This document shows, piece by piece, positions 48,226-56,383 of a stretch of 64,000 nucleotides of DNA (within the stretch, counting starts at the first letter, position 1; every line of letters starts with the position of its first letter). The translations under genes and the position numbers were made by a program. Source of the stretch: Streptomyces fuscichromogenes (lineage in GTDB: Bacteria > Actinomycetota > Actinomycetes > Streptomycetales > Streptomycetaceae); the NCBI RefSeq assembly GCF_014645815.1, contig NZ_BMML01000028.1, forward strand, positions 1 to 64,000. Reading direction: 5' to 3'. The notes beneath the pieces were generated by a model. It was not told the DNA's origin and did not search any database. It was given only the letters and a program-made list of their open reading frames with translations.

Positions 48226-48390
48226 GGGGCATCCATGGGTCGGTCGGCGCGGGCGTTCTGCCCGGGAACGGCCAATGGAGTGATTTGGTTACGGTTCCCT
48301 ACGTCATGTGGGTTACGTTCCGTGAGCGGACCGGGGCGAGCCGACGGCCGACTCGCCCCTTCCGAGAGCTCCTCGCGCGCTCTGGTGCGG
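48226..48390 (-). promoter_or_regulatory. upstream region of the glycopolymer operon
   Basis: Holds a direct repeat, GGTTACGGTTCC at 48287-48298 and GGTTACGTTCC at 48311-48321, 24 bp apart, at the right distance for promoter control of the minus-strand operon. A hairpin GGGGCGAG/CTCGCCCC (48333-48359) probably ends the sugar-importer operon, whose last stop is at 48391. Confidence 0.5.
48333..48359 (-). terminator. terminator of the sugar ABC importer operon
   Basis: 8-bp GC stem GGGGCGAG (48333-48340) with CTCGCCCC (48352-48359), beginning 32 nt past the permease stop codon. Confidence 0.55.
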
Positions 48391-49230
48391 TTATTTGACC
48401 GCGCCCGCCATCACCCCCGTCACGAACTGCCGCTGGAAGGCGAAGAACACGGCCAGCGGGATCACCATCGAGATGAACGCGCCCGGTGCCAGGACGTCGA
48501 CGTTGTTGCCGAACTGGCGGACCTGGGTCTGGAGCGCGACCGTGATCGGCTGGGTGCCCGACTTGGTGAACACCAGCGCGACCAGCATGTCGTTCCACAC
48601 CCACAGGAACTGGAAGATGCCCAGGCTCGCGATCGCGGGCCCGCCCAGCGGCATCACCACCCGGGTGAACAGCCGCAGTTCACCGGCGCCGTCGAGCCGG
48701 GCCGCCTCCAGCAGCTCGCGCGGGATCTCCGCGAAGAAGTTCCGCAGCAGGAACACCGCGAACGGCAGCCCGAAGCCGACATGGAAGAGGATCACCCCGA
48801 AGATCGTCCCGAACAGGCCGATCTTGCCGAAGAGTTCGGCGATCGGGATCAGCGCCACCTGGACCGGCACGACCAGCAGACTGACCACGGTCAGGAACCA
48901 CCAGTCCCGGCCCGGGAACTCCATCCACGCGAACGCGTAACCGGCCAGCGCTCCGATGATCACGACCAGGACCGTCGCCGGGACGGTGATCAGGACCGTG
49001 TTCCAGAGGGAGCCGGTGATGTCGCTGTTCTCCAGGAGCTTCTGGTAGCTCTCGAAGGTGAGCTGGGACGGCTTGCTGAACACGTGCCACCAGCCGCTCG
49101 CGCTCATGTCGTCCGGCGAACGGAGCGAGGAGGCCAGCAGCCCGATCGTCGGCACCAGCCAGAACAGGGCGACGACGATCAGGAAGACCCGGACCAGACC
49201 GCCGTTGATCTTCTCCAGAACCCAGCTCAT
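48391..49230 (-). CDS. carbohydrate ABC permease, MalG-like (279 aa)
   Basis: Binding-protein-dependent permease with six helices and the EAA loop (IPRELLEAARLDGAGELRLFTRVVMPL) that contacts the ATPase. ATG 49230 overlaps the upstream permease stop as ATGA. No ATPase gene is present in the operon; in Streptomyces a shared MsiK-type ATPase encoded elsewhere usually energises such importers. Confidence 0.9.
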   Translation of the reverse strand: MSWVLEKINGGLVRVFLIVVALFWLVPTIGLLASSLRSPDDMSASGWWHVFSKPSQLTFESYQKLLENSDITGSLWNTVLITVPATVLVVIIGALAGYAFAWMEFPGRDWWFLTVVSLLVVPVQVALIPIAELFGKIGLFGTIFGVILFHVGFGLPFAVFLLRNFFAEIPRELLEAARLDGAGELRLFTRVVMPLGGPAIASLGIFQFLWVWNDMLVALVFTKSGTQPITVALQTQVRQFGNNVDVLAPGAFISMVIPLAVFFAFQRQFVTGVMAGAVK

Positions 49231-50561
49231 CGCCGCTCCTCCCGCCGCAGCCTGCGGACGTTGAACCACATCACCGGGATCACGAGCAGCAGCAGGAACA
49301 CCGCGATGGCGCTGGCGATGCCCGGCTGGCCCTCCGAGAAGCCCTTGCGGTACAGCTCCAGGGCGAGCACGTTCGCGTCGTCCTGCGAGGAGCCCGGCGC
49401 GATGATGTACACGAGGTCGAAGACCTTCAGCACATTGATCATCAGGGTCACGGTGACCACGGCGAGGACGGGTGCCAGCAGCGGCACGGTGACCTTGCGG
49501 AACACCTGCCACTCGGTGGCCCCGTCGACCCGTGCCGCTTCGAGCAGCTCCCGCGGCACACCGGCCAGCCCGGCCGCGATCAGCACCATCGCGAAGCCCG
49601 CCCACATCCAGACGTACGACCCGATGATGGCCGGCGTGACGAGGGACGGGCCGAGCCAGTCGACGCCGTTGTACGGCTGCTTGAAGTTGCTCGCGGGCAG
49701 CCGGAGCCGGGCCCCGTCGGCGGCGGCCGGGAGCGTGAAGGTGCCGTCGGCGGCGGCCTTCGTGGACGCCACCACCTGGCCGTTCTTCACCGCCTCGATA
49801 CGCATCCCGTCGTAGCCGAGCTCGGACGGGTCGGGGGTGCCGAGCCTGCCGACGCCCTTGCCCCGTGTGAAGTCCTGCCAGGTGGTACCGGTGATCCTCC
49901 CGTTCTCGGACCTCGCCGCCACGGCCTTCCGCGCGCCGCCCGGCATCTGGTCGGGGGCGACCCCGACGAGCGGAAGGGCGACGGTCTCGCCGGTGTGGAC
50001 CGTCGTCCTGGTGATGAAGCCGCCCTGGTCCGCCGTCAGGGGCGACTCCCGGCCCGGGTGGGCGTTGGGGAACGCGGAGGACCGGGCGAAGGTGTCGTGG
50101 ACGCCCACCCAGACCGCGTTGGCGACCCCCTTGTCCGGGTCCTGGTCGTAGACCAGGCGGAAGATGATCCCGGCGGCCAGCATCGAGATCGCCATCGGCA
50201 TGAAGACGACCAGCTTGAACGCCGTGCCCCAGCGCACCCGTTCGGTCAGCACCGCGAAGACCAGGCCGAGGGCGGTGGCCACCGTCGGCGCGAACACCAC
50301 CCAGATCACGTTGTTCTTCAGGGCGGTACGGATGCCGTCGTCCGTGAAGATCGCCTTGTAGTTGTCGACGCCGGCGAACCCGTCGCCGTTCGCGTTGTAG
50401 AAGCTGCGGATCAGCGAGTACCCGATCGGGTAGACCACGAGCGCGCCGAGCAGCACCAGGGCCGGGAGGAGGAAGAGCACCGCCACGGTCCTGCGGGTGC
50501 CGGTCACGCTCCTGCGGCGGCCGGGAGGAGAAGCGGGGGCCGTGGCTGCGGGTGCGGCCAT
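49227..50561 (-). CDS. carbohydrate ABC permease, MalF-like, with large extracytoplasmic insert (444 aa)
   Basis: Partner permease. The normal core is split by an insertion at about residues 141-303 between the third and fourth helices, whose second part (NGRITGTTWQDFTRGKGVGR to VVASTKAAADGTFTLPA) reads like a small beta-sandwich of the carboxypeptidase-regulatory kind. Helices resume at LVTPAIIGSYVWMWAGFAMV, followed by the EAA motif (PRELLEAARVDGATEWQ). Most actinobacterial homologues are near 300 residues. Gap to the lipoprotein gene is 7 nt. Confidence 0.9.
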   Translation of the reverse strand: MAAPAATAPASPPGRRRSVTGTRRTVAVLFLLPALVLLGALVVYPIGYSLIRSFYNANGDGFAGVDNYKAIFTDDGIRTALKNNVIWVVFAPTVATALGLVFAVLTERVRWGTAFKLVVFMPMAISMLAAGIIFRLVYDQDPDKGVANAVWVGVHDTFARSSAFPNAHPGRESPLTADQGGFITRTTVHTGETVALPLVGVAPDQMPGGARKAVAARSENGRITGTTWQDFTRGKGVGRLGTPDPSELGYDGMRIEAVKNGQVVASTKAAADGTFTLPAAADGARLRLPASNFKQPYNGVDWLGPSLVTPAIIGSYVWMWAGFAMVLIAAGLAGVPRELLEAARVDGATEWQVFRKVTVPLLAPVLAVVTVTLMINVLKVFDLVYIIAPGSSQDDANVLALELYRKGFSEGQPGIASAIAVFLLLLVIPVMWFNVRRLRREERR

Positions 50562-50568
50562 CGCCGGG

Positions 50569-51945
50569 TCAGCTTCCGCTGCCGTAGGCGGCCGCCGCGT
50601 CCTTCTCCAGTTTCGCCTGGGTGCCGGCGACGTCCGTCGGGTTCTGCAGGAAGTCCTGGAGGTCCTTCCACTCGCCCTTGCCCGGGGTGCCGCCGAAGGC
50701 CTGCGGGGCCTGGTCGGACATGTCGAAGCGGAAGTCGTCGCCGGACGCGATCAGGGACTTGGCGATCGTGCGCTGCACCTCGTTCGGGTAGGCCGAGTTC
50801 GGCACGCTCTTGTTCGGCGAGAGATAGCCGCCGAGCTTCGCCTGGATGGTCGCCGCGTCCGGGGAGGCCAGGAACTTCGCCAGCGCCTGGGCGCCCTTGG
50901 AGTCCTTGAAGACGACCGCCGCGTCACCGCCGGAGACCACGGGCGCGGTCGAGCCGACGGCCGGGAACGGGAACACCTTGGCGTCCGTGCCCACCTTCGC
51001 CTTGGTCTCACCGATGTTGACCTGCACGAAGTCGCCCTCGTACACCATCGCGGCCTTCGGCTGGTCGCCGCCGGTGAAGGTCTGGGTGACCGAGGCCGGG
51101 AACTCCGTCTGCAGCGCGCCGGACGCGTTGCCCGCGACGTACCCCTTCTTGCCCCAGATCTGGGCGAGCGTGGTCAGCGCCTGCTTGACGGACGGGTCGG
51201 TCCACTTGATCTTGTGCTGGGCGAGCTGGTCGTACTTCTCCGGGCCCGCCTGGGAGAGGTAGACGTTCTCGAACCAGTCGGTCAGCGTCCAGCCGTCGGC
51301 GCCGCCGACCGAGAACGGTGTGACGCCCGAGTCGTACACCGCCTGCGCCGCCGTCAGCAGGTCCTGCCAGGTCCTGGGCTCCTTGGCGCCCGCGTTCTCG
51401 AAGACCTTGGCGTTGTACCAGACCAGTGACTTGTTGGCGGCCTTGTAGTAGACGCCGTACTGCTTGCCGTCGACCTTGCCGATGTCCTGCCAGCCCTGCG
51501 AGTAGTTCTTCTGCACCTCCGTGATCGTGTCCGCGTCGAGCGGCTTCGCCCAGCCCTTCTGCACGGCCTGCTTGATCGCGCCGGGCTGTGGCAGCAGCGC
51601 GATGTCCGGCGGCTGACCGCCCGCGATCTTCGACCCCAGGAAGTTGATGATCGGGTCCTGGGCGGGCACGAAGGTGACCTTCGCGCCGGTGCGCTTCTCG
51701 AACTCCGCGAGCACCTGCTTGAAGTTCTTCTGCTCCTGACCGGTCCAGACGGCGGCCACTTCGAGGGTGGTGCCGTCGAGCTTCGGCAGGGTGAGGGTGC
51801 TGGTTTCGGTGGCGCCGGTGCTGTGGTCGCCGTCGGATTTCTTGTCGCTGCCTCCGCACGCGGTGAGTGCGAGCGAGCCCGCGAGCAGGGCGGCGAGTGT
51901 GGTGAGGGCCCTGTGTGTCCGGATGGTGTTGCTCATGGCGCGCAT
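50569..51945 (-). CDS. carbohydrate-binding lipoprotein of an ABC importer (458 aa)
   Basis: Extracellular solute-binding protein family 1. The signal peptide ends in the lipobox LALTAC (Cys30), followed by a Ser/Thr/Asp-rich linker and the bilobal binding domain (WTGQEQKNFKQVLAEFEKRTG, VSGGDAAVVFKDSKGAQALAKFL). The ligand cannot be told; the family binds oligosaccharides such as alpha-glucosides. ATG 51945 with GGGGAA four bases upstream; an ATG three codons later is possible. First gene of the operon. Confidence 0.91.
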   Translation of the reverse strand: MRAMSNTIRTHRALTTLAALLAGSLALTACGGSDKKSDGDHSTGATETSTLTLPKLDGTTLEVAAVWTGQEQKNFKQVLAEFEKRTGAKVTFVPAQDPIINFLGSKIAGGQPPDIALLPQPGAIKQAVQKGWAKPLDADTITEVQKNYSQGWQDIGKVDGKQYGVYYKAANKSLVWYNAKVFENAGAKEPRTWQDLLTAAQAVYDSGVTPFSVGGADGWTLTDWFENVYLSQAGPEKYDQLAQHKIKWTDPSVKQALTTLAQIWGKKGYVAGNASGALQTEFPASVTQTFTGGDQPKAAMVYEGDFVQVNIGETKAKVGTDAKVFPFPAVGSTAPVVSGGDAAVVFKDSKGAQALAKFLASPDAATIQAKLGGYLSPNKSVPNSAYPNEVQRTIAKSLIASGDDFRFDMSDQAPQAFGGTPGKGEWKDLQDFLQNPTDVAGTQAKLEKDAAAAYGSGS

Positions 51946-52101
51946 CACTTCCCCGTTCGTCGTTCCTCGTTGAACGTCAGAACTCTGTGCCGTGCGCTCC
52001 GGTGTACGCGGGGGCCGCTTGCGCGGCAAGGGGGCCTACCGGGGAGGGCCCGGGATCGTGATCGCGTTGTGATCGGTTCCCGCGCTCACAGGAGACCACA
52101 C
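51946..52101 (-). promoter_or_regulatory. control region of the sugar importer operon
   Basis: Contains a palindrome CTTGCGCGGCAAG (52018-52030) of the LacI-operator style and an 11-bp direct repeat with GTGATCG at 52058 and 52069. No regulator gene lies next to the operon; the FHA-ATPase gene ends at 52102 on the same strand, so this is also its 3' end. Confidence 0.45.
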
Positions 52102-55100
52102 TCACAGAAGGGAGGGGACCTCCGCCGCCGAGACTTCCTTCGCCGCCCGCTCCACCGCGCTCGCCAGCAGGGCCAGGTCCGTCGGGCCGTTGCCCAGTTC
52201 GCGTACCGGGCGGCGGGTCGGGGGGTCGCCCATGCGGTGCCAGTCGAGGGGGACCACCGTGGGGCGCTGGGTCGCCGTGCGCGGGATACGGCCCGTGACC
52301 CGGCCCGTCTGGAACGCCGTGGTCCGGCCGTCCGGGGTGGTCAGACGGCCGCGGCCGGGCGCCGGTTCGTCGGGGCCGCCGGCCGGGGTGTCCAGGGTGA
52401 TGCGCAGGGTGGCCTGCCGGGCCGGTTCCGTCTCCGCCGTACGGCCGCCCGTGCCGGCCGCCGCGACCAGGTGCACGCCCAGCCGGTCGCCCTCCTTCGC
52501 CACCGCCTCCAGCGCCCGCATCACGGACCCGGCGGCCGGCCGGCCCGGTGAACCGAGGGCGGGGGAGACCAGGGCGTCCAGGTCGTCGACCACGACCACG
52601 AGACGGGGGAGCGGGGGCGGCGCCTCCGTGCGCCCGCGGGCCGCGGCGCCGGCCGACGGGCGCAGGCGGATCGTCGAACTGGGCGGGGCTTCTATGTCGG
52701 CGGCGCCGGAGGCGGCGGAGCGGGCGCGCTGCGGGACGATACGGCCGGAGATCTCCCGCTGCGCGTGCCAGTCGGTGAAGTCGGAGCGGCCCAGCAGCTC
52801 GGCCCGCCGCTTCAGCTCGGCGCTCAGCGACTGCGCGAACTCCCGCATCCGCACCGGGTCGTTGGCGGTGAGGTGGGTCGTGACATGCGGTATGTCCGTA
52901 CAGACCCGCAGGCCTTCGCCGTGCCCGGCACCTGTGCCGACGCCGTCACGGCCGTCGATCAGGACGATCCCGAGCCGGTCGGGGCGCTCGGCGGCGGCCA
53001 GCGAGGCGACCACCGCCCGCAGCAGCTCGGTACGGCCGCTGCCGGGCGGGCCCTCGATCAGCAGGTGCGGTCCCTCGGCCACCAGGTCGGCGGTGAGCGG
53101 GCCGCGCGGTCCGGCACCGAGCACCGCCCGGCCCCGGCCGCCCAGCGACTCGGTGTCGTCGGCCGCGTCCGCCCAACGCGCCATCAGGGACGCCGGGGTG
53201 GCCCGCGCCAGCCCCAACTCGTCCAGCAGACGGGCGGACTGGGGGAGCCGGGCGGCCGCGCGCGGGTGCCGCTCGCCGGCCGGGCCCTCGGGGCGCAGCG
53301 GGGCCAGCGCCCTCGCGAACCGCTCGGCCCAGGCGGGGGAGACCGCGTCCACCGCGGCCAGGGTGCCGGGGCCGACCGGGCCGGGGTGACCGCCATGGCC
53401 GCCGTGACCGGCGGAGACGCGCATCAGGTGCAGCGCCGTCGCCACGTCCCCGCTGAGCAGGGCGACCGCCCCGCACTCCCGGAACGTCGGCGTCACCGCG
53501 CACGCCTCCTCGTAGGTCTCGGCGACCGGGGAGCCGGCCGAGGCGGGGGCCGTCTCCGCGAGGCAGATCACGTGCACGCCGGCCCGCGGTCCGGCCACGG
53601 CCAGCCGCGCCACCGCGTCACGCAGCGCGGAGCCGCCGGGATCGCCGTCCACCACGACGACCGTGTACGGCCCGGGGAAGCCGCCGTCGCCGTCGGCACC
53701 CAGGTCCTCGCGGGCCCAGGAGGGACGGTGGGCGGTCTCGGGGGGCGGGGCGCCCGCCGTCGTACGGGCGGATGCGGATGCGGGTGCGGATGCGGATGCG
53801 GATGCTGCGGACGGTGCCGGTGTCGGGCGGTCGGACGGGGTGGCGGGCCTGCGGGGGGCGGACAGTTCCTCCGTCCGCCGCAGCAGCTCCTCCACGCGGG
53901 CCGCCGCCTGTTCGCGGTCGTAGGCCAGCAGCAGGCGGCAGTCCTGGCCGTGCCCCGGGCGGACGTGCGGGAGCCAGCCCAGCCAGGACCACTCGGCCGT
54001 GCGCTCCTCCAGGGAGCGGGCCCGGTCCGCGCTGATCAGGACGATCTCCAGCAGGTCGGGCGAGTGCAGCGCGGCAAGCTGGGCCAGGACCGAACGGGCC
54101 AGGCCGGCCAGCCGGGTGCGCGGGCCGGCCAGGCCGAGCGCTCCGGCCTCGCGCAGACCGGCGGTGACCGGGACGGCGGGAAGCAGGCCCGAGCCGTCGG
54201 GCGCCGGGCGGTCCGCGCTGCCGAGCCGGACGGTGAGCGCCTCCGGATGGCCGGGGCCGCGCTCCCAGAGGCGGGGGCCGGGGCCGAGCGCGGTCAGCAG
54301 CAGGGCGGCTGGATCGGGCCAGGTCTCCGGCTGGGCGGGCACCTCGAAGGACGCGGCGCCGCCGTCCGCCGCCACGGTCTCGTCGTCCGCGGCCGACGGG
54401 GCCTCACCGCGCCCACCGGCCAGCCGCCGCGCCCAGGCCCCGAGCCCACCGCGCCTGCGGGCGCCGGACAGGGCGGGGGCGTCGGTACCACGGAGGGGGG
54501 TGCCCTTGCGTCTGCCGGAGGGGGTGGGGGCGTCGGCGGGGTCGTGGGCGAGGCGGGCGCCGTCGGCCGGGGCCGGGCCAGGGGCGGTGCCGCCCGCGCC
54601 GGTGGAACTCCGGCCGCTTCCGATTCCGACGCCGCCGGCACTTCCGGAGGGGGCCGGGCGATCGCCGAGCGCTCCGGATCGGCCGGCGTGGGTCTCGCCT
54701 GAGCTGCCCTTGACGGCGGTGCCGGGTGCGGTGTCAGGGCCTTGCGCCGTGTCGGAGCCGTATGCGGCTCCTGATCCGTGGGGTGCGCCGGCGCCGTACG
54801 CGGTCGCCGACCCGTGGGGCGCACCGGTGCCGTACGCGGCCTCGGATCCGTGGGAGGGGACCGGGCCGTGCGCGGTCGCGGCGGTGCCGCGTGGGCCCGG
54901 CAGCGTGCCGCGACTCCCGGTCGACGGGTAGCCGTGCCGGTCGCCGTCGTACCCGCGCTCGGCCGACGGCGGCTCGGTCCGCTGCCCGGCTGGTGCCGGG
55001 AACCCGCCCGCGGGTCCGCCGTCCCCGGCGGGGGATCCGCCGGCCCGCCCGGTCCACGGCGGCCCGTCGCCACGGCCGGCCGCCGGCCGCCCGCCCCGGC

Positions 55101-55965
55101 TCTCGATCCTCGGCGCGTCCCCCTGTGCCGGTACGACCGGTGGTTCCACCGGGCTGTGTTCGTGGCTCCGGGCGGACCCGCCCGCGGCACCCCAGCCCGC
55201 CGTGCCGTAGGCGTGGTGGGTACGGCCGGCCGGCGCGGCGGGGCCGCTCCCGCCGGCGGCGGAACCCTCGCCGTCGATGCCCTCGCCGCCCGTCAGCACC
55301 CGCACGCACCCCTCACCGTCGGGTGTCGTGCCCACCCGGGCCCCCGGGCCCCCGGACGGCGTGAGCCGCAGGGCCGACTCCCCGATGCGCAGGAGCGAGC
55401 CCGGGGTGAGGCGGACCGGGTGGTCGGTGACGCGGGTGCCGTCCAGGACCGTGCCGTTGGTGGAGTTCAGGTCGGCGACCGAGACCCGGCCGTCCGCGGC
55501 GACCGTGACCGCGCAGTGCAGCCGGGAGACGTCCGGGTCGTCGAGCGGGACGTCGGCGTCGGCGGAGCGGCCGATGGTGATCTGGCCGCCGTGCAGGAGG
55601 TGGACCCCGCCCGCGTCCGGGCCGGCGATCACGTGCAGCTGGGTCGGGGCGTCGTCCAGCTCGGGGTGCGGCTCGGGGGCCGCGGGGGCGCCCAGGGACA
55701 GCACCGCGCCGTCGACCAGCGGGGGCTCGCCCAGGATGCGGCGGCGGGCGTCCAGCCGCTCCACCCCGGCGTAGAGCACGACCGGGGCACCGCTCGGCTC
55801 ACGGCCGCCCAGGCTGCCGTCCCCCGTGACCGCCGAGGCCAGCCCCGACGCCACCGCGGCCAGGTCGGTGCCCGCGGGGGCCGTCACCAGCACGTCCCGG
55901 CTCACGGCCCGGCCCCGCTGCGCGGCAGGGCCCAGCGGGTCTACGACGGTCAGCCGGATCTGCAT
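52102..55965 (-). CDS. FHA domain / FtsK-SpoIIIE-type ATPase (1287 aa)
   Basis: Large protein joining a phosphothreonine-binding FHA domain to a DNA- or protein-pumping-type ATPase. FHA: IGRSADADVPLDDPDVSRLHC with NSTNGTVLDG (residues about 130-195). Residues about 220-520 are disordered Gly/Ser/Pro/Ala repeats. The C-terminal part has FtsK/EccC-like features: the Walker A variant GPPGSGRTE (near residue 970), LGIVLIDGRDG and LPRLVVVVDDLDALV. It has no membrane helix, unlike FtsK. Divergent from pkaA, so the FHA domain may read phosphorylation by the neighbouring kinases (inference). Confidence 0.83.
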   Translation of the reverse strand: MQIRLTVVDPLGPAAQRGRAVSRDVLVTAPAGTDLAAVASGLASAVTGDGSLGGREPSGAPVVLYAGVERLDARRRILGEPPLVDGAVLSLGAPAAPEPHPELDDAPTQLHVIAGPDAGGVHLLHGGQITIGRSADADVPLDDPDVSRLHCAVTVAADGRVSVADLNSTNGTVLDGTRVTDHPVRLTPGSLLRIGESALRLTPSGGPGARVGTTPDGEGCVRVLTGGEGIDGEGSAAGGSGPAAPAGRTHHAYGTAGWGAAGGSARSHEHSPVEPPVVPAQGDAPRIESRGGRPAAGRGDGPPWTGRAGGSPAGDGGPAGGFPAPAGQRTEPPSAERGYDGDRHGYPSTGSRGTLPGPRGTAATAHGPVPSHGSEAAYGTGAPHGSATAYGAGAPHGSGAAYGSDTAQGPDTAPGTAVKGSSGETHAGRSGALGDRPAPSGSAGGVGIGSGRSSTGAGGTAPGPAPADGARLAHDPADAPTPSGRRKGTPLRGTDAPALSGARRRGGLGAWARRLAGGRGEAPSAADDETVAADGGAASFEVPAQPETWPDPAALLLTALGPGPRLWERGPGHPEALTVRLGSADRPAPDGSGLLPAVPVTAGLREAGALGLAGPRTRLAGLARSVLAQLAALHSPDLLEIVLISADRARSLEERTAEWSWLGWLPHVRPGHGQDCRLLLAYDREQAAARVEELLRRTEELSAPRRPATPSDRPTPAPSAASASASAPASASARTTAGAPPPETAHRPSWAREDLGADGDGGFPGPYTVVVVDGDPGGSALRDAVARLAVAGPRAGVHVICLAETAPASAGSPVAETYEEACAVTPTFRECGAVALLSGDVATALHLMRVSAGHGGHGGHPGPVGPGTLAAVDAVSPAWAERFARALAPLRPEGPAGERHPRAAARLPQSARLLDELGLARATPASLMARWADAADDTESLGGRGRAVLGAGPRGPLTADLVAEGPHLLIEGPPGSGRTELLRAVVASLAAAERPDRLGIVLIDGRDGVGTGAGHGEGLRVCTDIPHVTTHLTANDPVRMREFAQSLSAELKRRAELLGRSDFTDWHAQREISGRIVPQRARSAASGAADIEAPPSSTIRLRPSAGAAARGRTEAPPPLPRLVVVVDDLDALVSPALGSPGRPAAGSVMRALEAVAKEGDRLGVHLVAAAGTGGRTAETEPARQATLRITLDTPAGGPDEPAPGRGRLTTPDGRTTAFQTGRVTGRIPRTATQRPTVVPLDWHRMGDPPTRRPVRELGNGPTDLALLASAVERAAKEVSAAEVPSLL
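53769..53807 (-). repeat. 6-bp microsatellite in the FHA-ATPase gene
   Basis: Tandem GCGGAT units coding for Ala-Ser repeats (SASASAPASASA) in a disordered linker. Confidence 0.8.
54768..54863 (-). repeat. about 36-bp imperfect repeats in the FHA-ATPase linker
   Basis: Units such as GATCCGTGGGGTGCGCCGG followed by CGCCGTACGCGG recur two to three times, coding for Gly-Ala-Pro-His-Gly-Ser / Ala-Tyr-Gly segments. Confidence 0.7.
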
Positions 55966-56383
55966 CGCCGTCAGCGGTCCCTTCTGCGCGGGCGCGGAAT
56001 TCCCCCACCGCCACGAGCACGTCGGCCAGTTCTGCTGTCAAGCGCATCCTCGCACCTGCCACTGACAACGCGCCCACGTCCCGATGGTAAGTGATCTTGA
56101 TTGGTCAGCTCTGCCCCCAAAAGTGCCTGACCAATACCGTGCGGGCGATCACTTGAGATCGGTCACGTCCGAGCCCGGCAACCGGCGGACCGAAGCCAGC
56201 GTCTTTCCATCGAACGCACGCCGGAACGGCAACGTATGGGGATACGTCGGGACGCTTATCGCCTCCCTACCGAAGAGGGGGAAAGCACAGCCGGACGACA
56301 GCCCGGTCCCAGCCACCACCGCACTACAGTGGTTCGGACACATGGGTCGGAGACATTCAGCAAGCAGCTAGGGAGCGCATGAC
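55966..56383. promoter_or_regulatory. divergent control region between the FHA-ATPase and pkaA
   Basis: 418 nt without a credible gene, relatively AT-rich. It holds a nested inverted repeat at 56089-56154: the outer arms AAGTGATC / GATCACTT enclose inner arms ATTGGTCAG (56100-56108) / CTGACCAAT (56127-56135). Such nesting suggests a binding site for a dimeric or looping regulator, or a cruciform. Confidence 0.6.
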
